10,629 nucleotides of DNA from Rhodanobacter sp. UBA5168 (GTDB taxonomy: Bacteria > Pseudomonadota > Gammaproteobacteria > Xanthomonadales > Rhodanobacteraceae): assembly GCA_002413455.1 (NCBI GenBank), contig DHXA01000165.1, positions 1-10,629 on the forward strand, read 5' to 3'. Below the pieces are notes generated by a model. It searched no databases and was not told where the DNA came from. It saw nothing but the letters and a program-made list of their open reading frames with translations. The translations under genes and the position numbers were made by a program. Below are positions 1-6,998 of the stretch, piece after piece. Within the stretch, counting starts at the first letter, position 1. Each line of letters opens with the position of its first letter.

Positions 1-540
1 ATCGCCGGCGTGCTGCAGCAGATGGCGGTGCAGGAGGGCCAGCAGGTCGCCGCCGGCAGCGACCTCGCGCGGGTGGCTCGCGGCGACGTGCTGATCGCCC
101 GATTGCGCGTGCCGGAGGTGCAGGCCAAGGATGTGGCGCTGGGCATGTCCGCACAGGTCAACACCTATAACGGCATGATCGACGGCACGGTCACACGGAT
201 CGATCCGGCGGTGGTCGACGGCAGCGTGCAGGTGGACGTGACGCCGGCCGGCGCGTTGCCGGCAGGTGCGCGACCGGACCTGTCGGTGGACGGCCGCATT
301 CGCATCGCCGAGCTCAAGCAGGTGTTGTCGGTCGGGCGGCCGGCCCAGGTCGAGGCAAACAGCGAAGTGGACCTGTTCCGGCTGGACCCTTCGGGCAACA
401 CCGCCAGCCGCGTGAAGATCCGCGTGGGCGCCACCTCAGTCGACCGCGTGCAACTGCTGCAAGGACTGCAACCGGGCGATCGGGTGATCCTTTCCGATAC
501 CAGCCAATGGGACAAATACGATCGGATCCGCGTCGAATGA
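1..540 (+). CDS. Periplasmic adaptor subunit (HlyD/membrane fusion protein family), C-terminal part, 5' truncated by window
   Basis: Frame 1 is open from the first base to TGA 538-540, giving 179 residues with no start in view, so the N-terminus (membrane anchor or signal, hairpin, first lipoyl half) lies upstream. Visible residues about 4-26 look like the second lipoyl half, with the pattern VQEGQQVAAGSDLARV. Residues about 30-105 fit the beta-barrel, and about 108-179 the membrane-proximal domain, which ends with the typical LQPGDRVILSD stretch. Proteins of this family bridge an inner-membrane transporter to an outer-membrane channel in the periplasm. The downstream ABC ATPase and FtsX-type permeases suggest this is the adaptor of that ABC system rather than of an RND pump. 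No substrate can be deduced. The family call is firm; the pairing with the ABC genes is inferred from gene order, which is interrupted by the DUF998 gene. Confidence 0.88.
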   Translation: MAGVLQQMAVQEGQQVAAGSDLARVARGDVLIARLRVPEVQAKDVALGMSAQVNTYNGMIDGTVTRIDPAVVDGSVQVDVTPAGALPAGARPDLSVDGRIRIAELKQVLSVGRPAQVEANSEVDLFRLDPSGNTASRVKIRVGATSVDRVQLLQGLQPGDRVILSDTSQWDKYDRIRVE

Positions 541-632
541 CATCAAAAATTCCCTGTCCTCACGGGGCGGGAAGAGCCATTTTCTCCAATACCAAGTCAG
601 CTTCTAGCCACTGCACTGATCGGAGTTCAACT
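541..632. other. Intergenic leader upstream of the DUF998 gene
   Basis: This 92-base gap has about 50% GC, well below the flanking adaptor gene, and marks the left edge of the low-GC segment. A weak stem CCCTG/CGGGG with a 6-base loop lies near 553-568, but no T-run follows, so I do not call a terminator. No convincing -35/-10 pair or sigma-54 site was found. An ATG at 537, overlapping the adaptor stop, opens the same frame as the DUF998 gene, but the peptide it would add through this gap is not hydrophobic and looks non-coding. Confidence 0.4.
622..625 (+). promoter_or_regulatory. Ribosome binding site (GGAG) deciding the GTG start of the DUF998 gene
   Basis: GGAG lies 7 bases before GTG 633. 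The competing starts are worse: ATG 537 has no clear Shine-Dalgarno sequence, and ATG 681 sits almost directly on its purine run and would cut into the first membrane segment. Confidence 0.6.
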
Positions 633-1298
633 GTGCACAACCTCGCAATCAAACAAGCCTTGGTCGTTCCCCTGGGGAGCATGCTCGCACTCATGTTGGT
701 CGGCATCGCGGTACCTGGGTATTCCTCGATATCTCAGCAAATGAGTGAACTCGGATTGATGGGGAGCTATCCGGCGGCCTTCGAAAGCGTTGCCGGGGTC
801 GTTGTCGGTGCGTCGATCATTATTTTCAGCGCGTCCCTGTTCCGCCAGGCATCCGGTCGATTTGTCTTTACGGTCCTGACCTCATTCCTATTTGGGGTGA
901 GCATGTTGTGCAATGGAATTTTCGTCATGGGCAGCCCTCTCCATGGGCTCTATGGAATCGGATTCTTCACGGTGCTTACTCCAGCCCTCTTCATCGCGGA
1001 ACTGCGCCATGCCGAGCGATCTTCGGCGATCGCCGCTGTCTCCAAATGGGCCGCCGTGCTCACATTGTTCTACATGTGGCTGACGATCACTCGTTTTGAT
1101 CCCGAGGGATTTCATGGCCTCACGCAACGGCTGGCCGCTATCCCCATTTTTGGTTGGTACTCATGCGCCAGCTACACACTGCTGCATAGCGGCAGGTTGG
1201 CAAAAAAAAGGTGTCTCCGGATTCCGTCCCACTTGCTTGAGGCGAAACAACCCATTCACGCCGAGTCCGGTCCCGGTTCGGCTCAATTCAGGCAGTAG
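633..1298 (+). CDS. DUF998 family integral membrane protein, low-GC insertion in the ABC operon
   Basis: The GTG start gives 221 residues, a usual size for DUF998. About six membrane segments can be drawn at residues 9-27, 50-70, 77-99, 104-122, 136-153 and 164-186. The family hallmark is seen just after helix 1: PGYSSISQQMSELG (residues 28-41). QRLAAIPIFGWYS (165-177) precedes or starts the last helix, also as in DUF998. A polar tail of about 35 residues follows. The family has no established biochemical function that I can apply here. GC is about 50-63% in the lines counted, against about 65-73% in neighbours, and codons are less biased, so it looks acquired later than the operon around it. 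Its stop lies 5 bases before the ATPase start, so it can be co-transcribed with the transporter. An alternative start at ATG 537 would add 32 residues without clear support. A role in the transporter is possible but not shown. Confidence 0.8.
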   Translation: MHNLAIKQALVVPLGSMLALMLVGIAVPGYSSISQQMSELGLMGSYPAAFESVAGVVVGASIIIFSASLFRQASGRFVFTVLTSFLFGVSMLCNGIFVMGSPLHGLYGIGFFTVLTPALFIAELRHAERSSAIAAVSKWAAVLTLFYMWLTITRFDPEGFHGLTQRLAAIPIFGWYSCASYTLLHSGRLAKKRCLRIPSHLLEAKQPIHAESGPGSAQFRQ

Positions 1299-1303
1299 AC
1301 GAC

Positions 1304-2068
1304 ATGACCACATCGAGCAACGTCATCACCCTCGGCGGAATCCGCAAGGTGTTTCAGGCCGACGAGGTGGAAACCCACGCGCTGAGCGACGTGCATCTGG
1401 ACATTCGCCGCGGCGAATACGTCTCCATCTCCGGCCCGTCCGGCTGCGGCAAGACCACGCTGCTTTCCATCCTCGGCCTGCTCGACACCGCCAGCGCCGG
1501 CAGCTACGTACTCAACGGTCACGACGTCGCCGCGCTCAACGCGGCCGAGCGTGCGCGCATCCGCAACGCCGAGATCGGCTTTATCTTCCAGGCGTTCAAT
1601 CTGATCGGCGATTTGAGCGTGCAGGAGAACGTCGAGCTGCCGCTGACCTATCGCAGCGGCATCGGTGCCGGCGAGCGGCGCGAACGCGTGCAGGAAGCAC
1701 TGGAACGCGTCGGCATGGCGCACCGCATGCGCCATTACCCGGCGCAGCTGTCCGGCGGCCAGCAGCAGCGCGTGGCAGTGGCACGTGCACTGGTCGGCAA
1801 GCCGGCGATCCTGCTCGCGGATGAGCCGACCGGCAACCTCGACTCGCGCAACGGCGAGGCGGTGATGGCCCTGCTCGACGAACTGCACAAGGGCGGCGCC
1901 ACCATCTGCATGGTCACCCACGACGCCCGCTACGCCGAACTGGCCCAGCGCAAGATCCGCCTGTTCGACGGCCGCGTGGTCGACGAGGAAACCTTCGACC
2001 GCCTGCGCCGCGAGGACGAGCAACGGCTGGATGCGCTGATCGGCGGGCGCGTCGAGGTCGACGCGTGA
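1304..2068 (+). CDS. ABC transporter ATP-binding protein, MacB/LolD (type VII) family
   Basis: This 254-residue cytoplasmic ATPase energises the FtsX-type permeases encoded next to it. All motifs are present: Walker A GPSGCGKT (44-51), Q-loop Gln96 in GFIFQAFNLI, signature LSGGQ (149-153), Walker B ILLADE (169-174, catalytic Glu174), D-loop NLD (178-180) and switch His206 in MVTHD. The sequence EPTGNLDS is characteristic of the MacB/LolD/FtsE group. Length is slightly above the usual 220-235 because of a charged C-terminal tail (about residues 225-254). The ATG at 1304 follows the DUF998 stop by 5 bases and has only a weak AGG (1290-1292) upstream. The end overlaps the first permease start (GTGA). 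It is the only ATPase visible and must serve three permeases unless another lies outside the window. It is not fused to a permease, unlike Escherichia coli MacB. Confidence 0.96.
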   Translation: MTTSSNVITLGGIRKVFQADEVETHALSDVHLDIRRGEYVSISGPSGCGKTTLLSILGLLDTASAGSYVLNGHDVAALNAAERARIRNAEIGFIFQAFNLIGDLSVQENVELPLTYRSGIGAGERRERVQEALERVGMAHRMRHYPAQLSGGQQQRVAVARALVGKPAILLADEPTGNLDSRNGEAVMALLDELHKGGATICMVTHDARYAELAQRKIRLFDGRVVDEETFDRLRREDEQRLDALIGGRVEVDA

Positions 2069-4521
2069 ACGTGTTGCTCACTGAAATCTGGTGCGCCTGG
2101 CGCGCCAGCCTGCGCCGGCCGGGTTTCCTGCTGCTGGCTTCGGGTGTGCTGGCGTTGGGTGTGGGGTCGGCCAGTGCCGTGTTCACCATGATCGATGATG
2201 TGCTGTTGCGATCCTTGCCCTATTCCGAGCCGCATCGGCTGGTAGCGCTCGGTCCGTTGCAAACGGACAACGTCCAGGCCGTGTCGCCGCAGCAGTACCA
2301 GCAGCTTGCCGATTTGCCGGGCGTAGGTTCGCTGGGCATCTTCAAGGGTGACTTGACCGCAGCGAACGTCGCCGGCTATGGCGAGCCAGTGCAGGTGCCC
2401 GCACTGGAAATCGACCACGGCCTGCTACCCACACTGCGTGTGCAACCTGCGTTGGGGCGCAATTTCACCGTCGAGGAAGACCAGCCGCACGGTTCGCCAG
2501 TAGTCATCCTGTACCACGGCTTCTGGCTGCGTCGATTCGGGGGCAGCCGCGCAGTGATCGGGCAGACCCTGCAGGTGGAAGGCGTGGCGCACATCATCGT
2601 CGGCGTGCTGCCGGCGGGTTTCGATCTCGGGCAGGCCTCGATTGCGCTGCCCACTGCCTTCCCGGCGCACACACGCGACGATGGCAACAACTACATCGCG
2701 GTGGCGCGGCTGGTGCCGGGCGTCACGCGCGAGGCGCTGGGCGCGCAGGTGCAGACGCGGCTGCACGCCTTCTACACCGCGCAGGGCAGTCGTGCGTACG
2801 GCGGCGACTTCTGGCATCGCGCGCATTTCGGCGCGCAGGACTTCGGTGCGGAGGAACATTCCGGACAGCGCGCAACTTCGCTGATGTGGCTGGCCTGTGC
2901 GTCGCTCCTGTTGCTGATCGCGCTGGTCAACCTCACCAACCTGATGATGCTGCGCGCAATGGGGCGCAGCCATGAGGCCTCGGTGCGTGGCGCGCTTGGT
3001 GCGCCGACCTGGCGAGTCGCGCTACCTTCGATCGCGGAGGGCATGCTGATTGGCGTGGTTGGCGTGCTGTTCGGGCAGGTCTTGGCCGCGCTGGGGTTGT
3101 GGACCCTGCGTACATGGATGCCAGTCGACTGGATGGCCGTGGAATGGACGCGCGCCGGTGGCCTCAGTCTGGGTTGGCTCGCATGGGGTCTGGCCATCGC
3201 CGTGGGCTTGTTCGGCGCGTTGGTCGCCACGGTGCTGGGCGTGTGGCGTGGTCGTGCTGCCTTGTCGATGGACAGCTTGCGCGAAGGCGGCCGCAGCGGA
3301 CCGAGTCGCCGCAGCGGCCGGCTGGGCAGGCTGCTGGTGATCGCGCAAGTGGCGCTGGCCTTGCTGCTGTTGAGCGCGGCCGGTGTGTTCCTGCACACCT
3401 TGCTCGACAACGCGCGGGTCGATCTCGGCTTCGATGCGCGCAACGTGCTCACCTTCGAGTTGGCGCCAGTGCAGGCGATTTATCCAGATGCCGCTTCGGT
3501 GCAGGGCTTGTCGCAGCGATTGACCGATCGCTTGCGTCAAATCCCTGGCGTACGCGAAGCCGCGGTCGGCACCAACCTGCCAGCCGGCGACCAAAGCGGC
3601 CAGTTCAACATGGGCGGTCTGCACGTGCCGGGCGGCGAGGATTTCAACGAACAGTTCCATGCCGCCGATCCGGACTTCTTCAAGGTGTTCGGCATACGCC
3701 TGAGTCAGGGGCGCCTGTTTGCCCATGCCGATGTGCGTGGCGGCGAGGCGGTGGCCATCGTCAACCGGAAATTCGCCGACAAGTATTACAACGGCCACGC
3801 GCTGGGCCAGACCATCCAGCGGGGATCGGGCGCGGGCATGCTCTCGGCGCGCATCGTCGGCGTGGTGGCCGACACTTACCAGTTCGGACCGGAAGATCCG
3901 GATTCGGTGACGCCCATTCTCTATCTGCCGATGGCGCAGATGCCGGACGATGAGCTACGCGTGTTTCGCATATACGAGCCGTTGCGATTCGCCATCAAGG
4001 TGCGGGGCAACCCCGAAAGCTACCGTGCTGCGGTCAAGCAGGCCGTGGCCGAGGTGGCGCCGGACCAGCCGATCAATCATGTGCGCAGCATGGCGTGGAT
4101 CGTGCACGACACCACCACCGACACGGAATTCAACCTCATGCTGGTCGGCCTGTTCGGCGGTCTGGCCCTGCTGCTTGCTGGCGTGGGCATGTATGCGGTG
4201 ATGGCCGTGGCCGTGGCCGCGCGCGAACGCGAATTCGGCGTGCGCGCGGCACTCGGTGCGGCGCCGCGTCGGCTGTTACTGCTGGTGTTGCGCGGTGGCC
4301 TGCTGCAGATCGCGTCGGGCTTGCTCGCCGGCGTGATGCTGGGTGCGGCTGGATCGGGCGTCTTGCGTGCCGTGGTCGTGCAACTGGGGCGCAGCGTGTT
4401 CGACCCCTGGTCCATCGTCGTCGCGTGCGCGGTGCTGGCCTGTGCCGGTCTGCTCGCCTGCGCGGTGCCCGCTGTTCGCGCCGGACGCACCGCGCCGATG
4501 CGCGCCTTGCGTGGGGATTAG
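2065..4521 (+). CDS. ABC transporter permease 1, MacB-PCD/FtsX duplicated (ADOP-like), 818 aa
   Basis: This inner-membrane permease has the duplicated FtsX layout. TM1 is at about 20-43, followed by a periplasmic MacB-PCD-like domain (about 44-272), TM2-4 at about 273-298, 318-347 and 366-394, TM5 at about 420-446, a second periplasmic domain (about 447-690), and TM6-8 at about 691-717, 738-771 and 779-806. Family hallmarks are LRRPGFLLLASGVLALGVG at the N-terminus, LPYSEPHRLVALG, ALVNLTNLMMLRAMGRSHE after TM2, RGRAALSMDSLREGGRSG before TM5, AREREFGVRAALGA after TM6, and a C-terminal RAGRTAPMRALRGD. These permeases move substrates or transmit force across the envelope by a MacB-like mechanism rather than through a channel. 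The GTG start overlaps the ATPase stop by 4 bases, and GAGG (2054-2057) lies 7 bases upstream, so translation is probably coupled. It is a close paralogue of the next gene. Substrate unknown. Confidence 0.93.
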   Translation: MNVLLTEIWCAWRASLRRPGFLLLASGVLALGVGSASAVFTMIDDVLLRSLPYSEPHRLVALGPLQTDNVQAVSPQQYQQLADLPGVGSLGIFKGDLTAANVAGYGEPVQVPALEIDHGLLPTLRVQPALGRNFTVEEDQPHGSPVVILYHGFWLRRFGGSRAVIGQTLQVEGVAHIIVGVLPAGFDLGQASIALPTAFPAHTRDDGNNYIAVARLVPGVTREALGAQVQTRLHAFYTAQGSRAYGGDFWHRAHFGAQDFGAEEHSGQRATSLMWLACASLLLLIALVNLTNLMMLRAMGRSHEASVRGALGAPTWRVALPSIAEGMLIGVVGVLFGQVLAALGLWTLRTWMPVDWMAVEWTRAGGLSLGWLAWGLAIAVGLFGALVATVLGVWRGRAALSMDSLREGGRSGPSRRSGRLGRLLVIAQVALALLLLSAAGVFLHTLLDNARVDLGFDARNVLTFELAPVQAIYPDAASVQGLSQRLTDRLRQIPGVREAAVGTNLPAGDQSGQFNMGGLHVPGGEDFNEQFHAADPDFFKVFGIRLSQGRLFAHADVRGGEAVAIVNRKFADKYYNGHALGQTIQRGSGAGMLSARIVGVVADTYQFGPEDPDSVTPILYLPMAQMPDDELRVFRIYEPLRFAIKVRGNPESYRAAVKQAVAEVAPDQPINHVRSMAWIVHDTTTDTEFNLMLVGLFGGLALLLAGVGMYAVMAVAVAAREREFGVRAALGAAPRRLLLLVLRGGLLQIASGLLAGVMLGAAGSGVLRAVVVQLGRSVFDPWSIVVACAVLACAGLLACAVPAVRAGRTAPMRALRGD
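2077..2139 (+). repeat. Near-identical segment shared by permeases 1 and 2 (copy at 4566-4628)
   Basis: The 63 bases coding the pre-TM1 amphipathic segment and start of TM1 match 4566-4628 with 4 mismatches by hand alignment. A second shared block, identical over 32 bases, is at 2915-2946 and 5401-5432, coding the LIALVNLTNLM end of TM2. This is coding DNA duplicated within paralogues, not a mobile repeat, but it is long enough to support recombination or gene conversion between the genes. Confidence 0.7.
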
Positions 4522-4542
4522 TCGATGGAACAGACATCTTGC

Positions 4543-4546
4543 GAGG
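4543..4546 (+). promoter_or_regulatory. Ribosome binding site (GAGG) fixing the start of permease 2
   Basis: GAGG lies 7 bases before ATG 4554. This matters because the same frame is open back to position 4095 inside permease 1. Only the segment from 4554 aligns with permease 1 (xLTEIWxAWRASLRRPGF), so the upstream stretch is an overlapping-frame artefact. Confidence 0.75.
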
Positions 4547-4553
4547 TTTTCCC

Positions 4554-6998
4554 ATGAGCATCTGGCTCACTGAAATCTGGCGCGCCTGGCGCGCGAGCCT
4601 GCGCCGCCCGGGTTTCCTGATGCTGGCTACCGCCGTGCTGGCGCTGGGCATCGGTGCCAGCGTGGCGGTGGCAACGCTGATCGAGAACACCTTGTGGCGG
4701 CCGTTGCCGGTGCCGCAACCGGAGCAACTGGTGGTGTTTGGCCAGTTGCGCGACAACGGCCATCCCGGCGGCATCTCGCCGCACGAATACCAGTATCTGG
4801 ACAAGCTCGATGGCGTGACGTCGCTGGGTCTGGAACGACCCGGTTCGACGGTGAATGTCGCCGGTGCGGGCACGCCCGCACAGGTGCCGGTGATCTACAT
4901 CGACCGCAACATGCTGCCCACGCTGGGCCTGCAGCCGGTGCTGGGACGCAACTTCGATGTGCAGGAGGATCGCCCGAACGGCCCGCCCGCGGTCATCCTC
5001 GGGCATGGTTTCTGGCTGCGCAGCTATGCCGGCGACACCCATGTGATCGGCCGCAGCCTGCGCGTGGAAGGCGTGCCGCGCACCATCGTCGGCGTGCTGC
5101 CGGCCGGCTTCAACACCGTGCTCGGCGCGGGTGACGTGATATTGCCGACGGCGTTGCCGCAAGCGAGCCGCGACTACAACCACAACGGCACCCTGGCGAT
5201 CGCGCGGCTGGCGCGTGGCGCCGACATCGCCGCGGTGTCGGCGCAGGTCGATGCACGCGAGCGCGCGATGTACCGCGACATGGCCATGGGCGGCAATTGG
5301 CAGAAGCCGCGTTTCGGCGCGGAAGGCTTGGCCGCCACCGTGCAGCAGGATGCGCGGCCGATGCTGCTGCTGTTCCTGGCCAGCGCGCTGCTGGTGCTGT
5401 TGATCGCGCTGGTCAACCTCACCAACCTGATGCTGCTGCGTGCGTTGTCGCGCAACCACGACGCCGCAGTGCGCAGCGCGCTGGGCGCGTCGTTGCCGCG
5501 GCTGATGCTGCCGGCGCTGGGCGAAGGCTTGCTGGTGGGCGGCATTGGCGCCTTGCTGGGCATGGCGTTCGCCACGGTGGGGCTGGCCCTGCTGCAGGGC
5601 TTCATTCCCGCCGAATGGCTGTGGGGTGGCCAGCTGCGCATCGGTGCGGCGGCATGGGTGTCGGCTTTCGGCGTGGGCCTGCTGGGCGCGCTGCTGGCGG
5701 CAGTACTGGCGCTGTGGCGCAGCCGCAGCGCGACCACGGTGGACGAACTGCGCGAGGGCGGCCGCAGCGGCATCGGTCTGCGCAGCGGTCGGCTGGGCCG
5801 CATGCTGGTGGTGGCACAGGTGGCGTTGGCGGCGGTGCTGTTGTGCGCTGCCGGCGTGTTCATGCACGGGCTCTACGACGCGTCGCAACTGCGGCTGGGT
5901 TTTTCCGACGACCACGTGCTCACGTTCGAACTGGCGCCGGTGCGGGCCCAGTACCCGGACGTGGCTGCGGTACACGACTTGTCGCAGCGGCTGGTGCAGC
6001 GATTGCTGGCGATGCCGGGCGTGACCGATGCCGCGGTGACCACCAACCTGCCTGCCAGCGACGACATGTACGGCCAGTTCCAGAACGGCGTGCACACGCC
6101 GGACGGCAAGGAGTTCGTGGCGCAGTACCATGGCATCGGCGCCGGCTTCTTCGCGCTGTTCGACATACCGCTGCGCGAAGGGCGCGACTTTGCGCGCACC
6201 GACACGGCCGGCAGCGAACGGGTGGCCATCGTCAGCCAGGATCTGGCGGATGCGTATTACGGCGGCCATGCTGTTGGCAAGACCGTCGCGGTGGAAGGCA
6301 ACGGCGACATCACCTGGCCGGTGCGCATCGTGGGTGTAGCGGGCGACACCTTGCAGCGCGGCGCGCTGCAGCCGAAGCAGCCGGTGTTGTACGTGCCGTT
6401 GGAGCAGGTGCCCGCGCAGCAGATGGAGATCTTCCGCAACCTGGAGCCGCTGCGCTTCGCGCTGCGCGGCCACGGCAACCCGATGGACTGGCAGGCCGGC
6501 GTGCGCGAGGCGCTGGCGCAAGTCGCGCCCGAGCAGCCCATCGCGAACCTGCGCGACATGCGCGGCATCGTGCGCCAGACCACGCAGAACGCCCGGCTCA
6601 GCCTGTGGCTGATCGGCTTGTTCGCCGCGCTCGCGCTGCTGCTGGCGGCGGCGGGCCTGTATGCGGTGATGGCGGTGGCGGTGGCCGCGCGCGAACGCGA
6701 GTTTGGTGTGCGCGCGGCGCTGGGGGCGCAGCCTTCGCGACTTGTGCAGTTGGTACTGCGCGGCGGACTCATCCAGATCGTGGCGGGCCTGGTGATCGGC
6801 GTGGGTATCGCGCTGGGTGCTTCACGCGCGTTGTCCGCGCTGCTGATGGCGCTGCTCGGGCGCAGCAGCGCGTTCGATCCGGCGGCGGTAGCTGGCGTGT
6901 GCGTGGTGCTGGCGGCTGCGGGCTTGCTGGCCTGTCTTTTGCCGGCGGTGCGTGCCGGTCGTGTGCAACCGATGCATGCGTTGCGAGGGGAAGGATGA
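4554..6998 (+). CDS. ABC transporter permease 2, MacB-PCD/FtsX duplicated (ADOP-like), 814 aa
   Basis: This is a tandem paralogue of permease 1 with the same plan: TM1 about 21-43, periplasmic domain about 44-269, TM2-4 about 270-297, 320-347 and 361-389, TM5 about 415-441, second periplasmic domain about 442-683, and TM6-8 about 684-710, 730-763 and 775-803. Shared motifs include LTEIW.AWRASLRRPGF, LIALVNLTNLM, VDELREGGRSG, VLTFELAPV, AAREREFGVRAALGA and a C-terminal RAGRVQPMHALRGEG. The ATG at 4554 is 32 bases after the permease 1 stop. The stop overlaps permease 3 (ATGA). Divergence from permease 1 is clearest within the periplasmic domains, which suggests either specialised partner or substrate contacts or formation of a heterodimer. 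It presumably uses the ATPase at 1304-2068. Function beyond the family is inference. Confidence 0.93.
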   Translation: MSIWLTEIWRAWRASLRRPGFLMLATAVLALGIGASVAVATLIENTLWRPLPVPQPEQLVVFGQLRDNGHPGGISPHEYQYLDKLDGVTSLGLERPGSTVNVAGAGTPAQVPVIYIDRNMLPTLGLQPVLGRNFDVQEDRPNGPPAVILGHGFWLRSYAGDTHVIGRSLRVEGVPRTIVGVLPAGFNTVLGAGDVILPTALPQASRDYNHNGTLAIARLARGADIAAVSAQVDARERAMYRDMAMGGNWQKPRFGAEGLAATVQQDARPMLLLFLASALLVLLIALVNLTNLMLLRALSRNHDAAVRSALGASLPRLMLPALGEGLLVGGIGALLGMAFATVGLALLQGFIPAEWLWGGQLRIGAAAWVSAFGVGLLGALLAAVLALWRSRSATTVDELREGGRSGIGLRSGRLGRMLVVAQVALAAVLLCAAGVFMHGLYDASQLRLGFSDDHVLTFELAPVRAQYPDVAAVHDLSQRLVQRLLAMPGVTDAAVTTNLPASDDMYGQFQNGVHTPDGKEFVAQYHGIGAGFFALFDIPLREGRDFARTDTAGSERVAIVSQDLADAYYGGHAVGKTVAVEGNGDITWPVRIVGVAGDTLQRGALQPKQPVLYVPLEQVPAQQMEIFRNLEPLRFALRGHGNPMDWQAGVREALAQVAPEQPIANLRDMRGIVRQTTQNARLSLWLIGLFAALALLLAAAGLYAVMAVAVAAREREFGVRAALGAQPSRLVQLVLRGGLIQIVAGLVIGVGIALGASRALSALLMALLGRSSAFDPAAVAGVCVVLAAAGLLACLLPAVRAGRVQPMHALRGEG
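6985..6988 (+). promoter_or_regulatory. Ribosome binding site (GAGG) for permease 3
   Basis: GAGG lies 6 bases before ATG 6995 and 9 before the adjacent in-frame ATG 6998. Either codon could start the protein, with a one-residue difference. It separates the real gene from a spurious upstream extension of the same frame to about 5297 inside permease 2. Confidence 0.65.

Noticed and set aside
541..632. Sigma-54 (-24/-12) promoter upstream of the DUF998 gene
   Set aside because: No GG-N10-GC arrangement resembling TGGCAC-N5-TTGC was seen by eye; the operon promoter is probably upstream of the window.
538..1305. Short direct repeat GACAT at 539-543 and 1301-1305 as a possible target duplication around the low-GC segment
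   Set aside because: Five bases is easily a chance match, and no transposase, terminal inverted repeats or att-like sequence accompany it.
1096..1824. A 242-codon plus-strand frame overlapping the DUF998 and ATPase genes
   Set aside because: It reads out of frame through a fully conserved ATPase and has only Arg-rich shadow sequence.
4095..4553. Extension of the permease 2 frame 459 bases upstream into permease 1
   Set aside because: The extra residues are Arg/Ala/Gly-rich with no similarity to permease N-termini; ATG 4554 has a good ribosome binding site and matches the start of the paralogue.
4518..6521. A 667-codon open frame on the minus strand opposite permease 2
   Set aside because: It is rich in His, Gln and Arg with no recognisable domain, and it is the mirror of strongly G/C-biased codons in a well-supported gene. 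Long antisense frames are expected in GC-rich coding DNA.
5297..6994. Extension of the permease 3 frame deep into permease 2
   Set aside because: The sequence is low-complexity Ala/Gly/Arg from an alternative reading of a real gene; the true start is ATG 6995/6998 with GAGG upstream.
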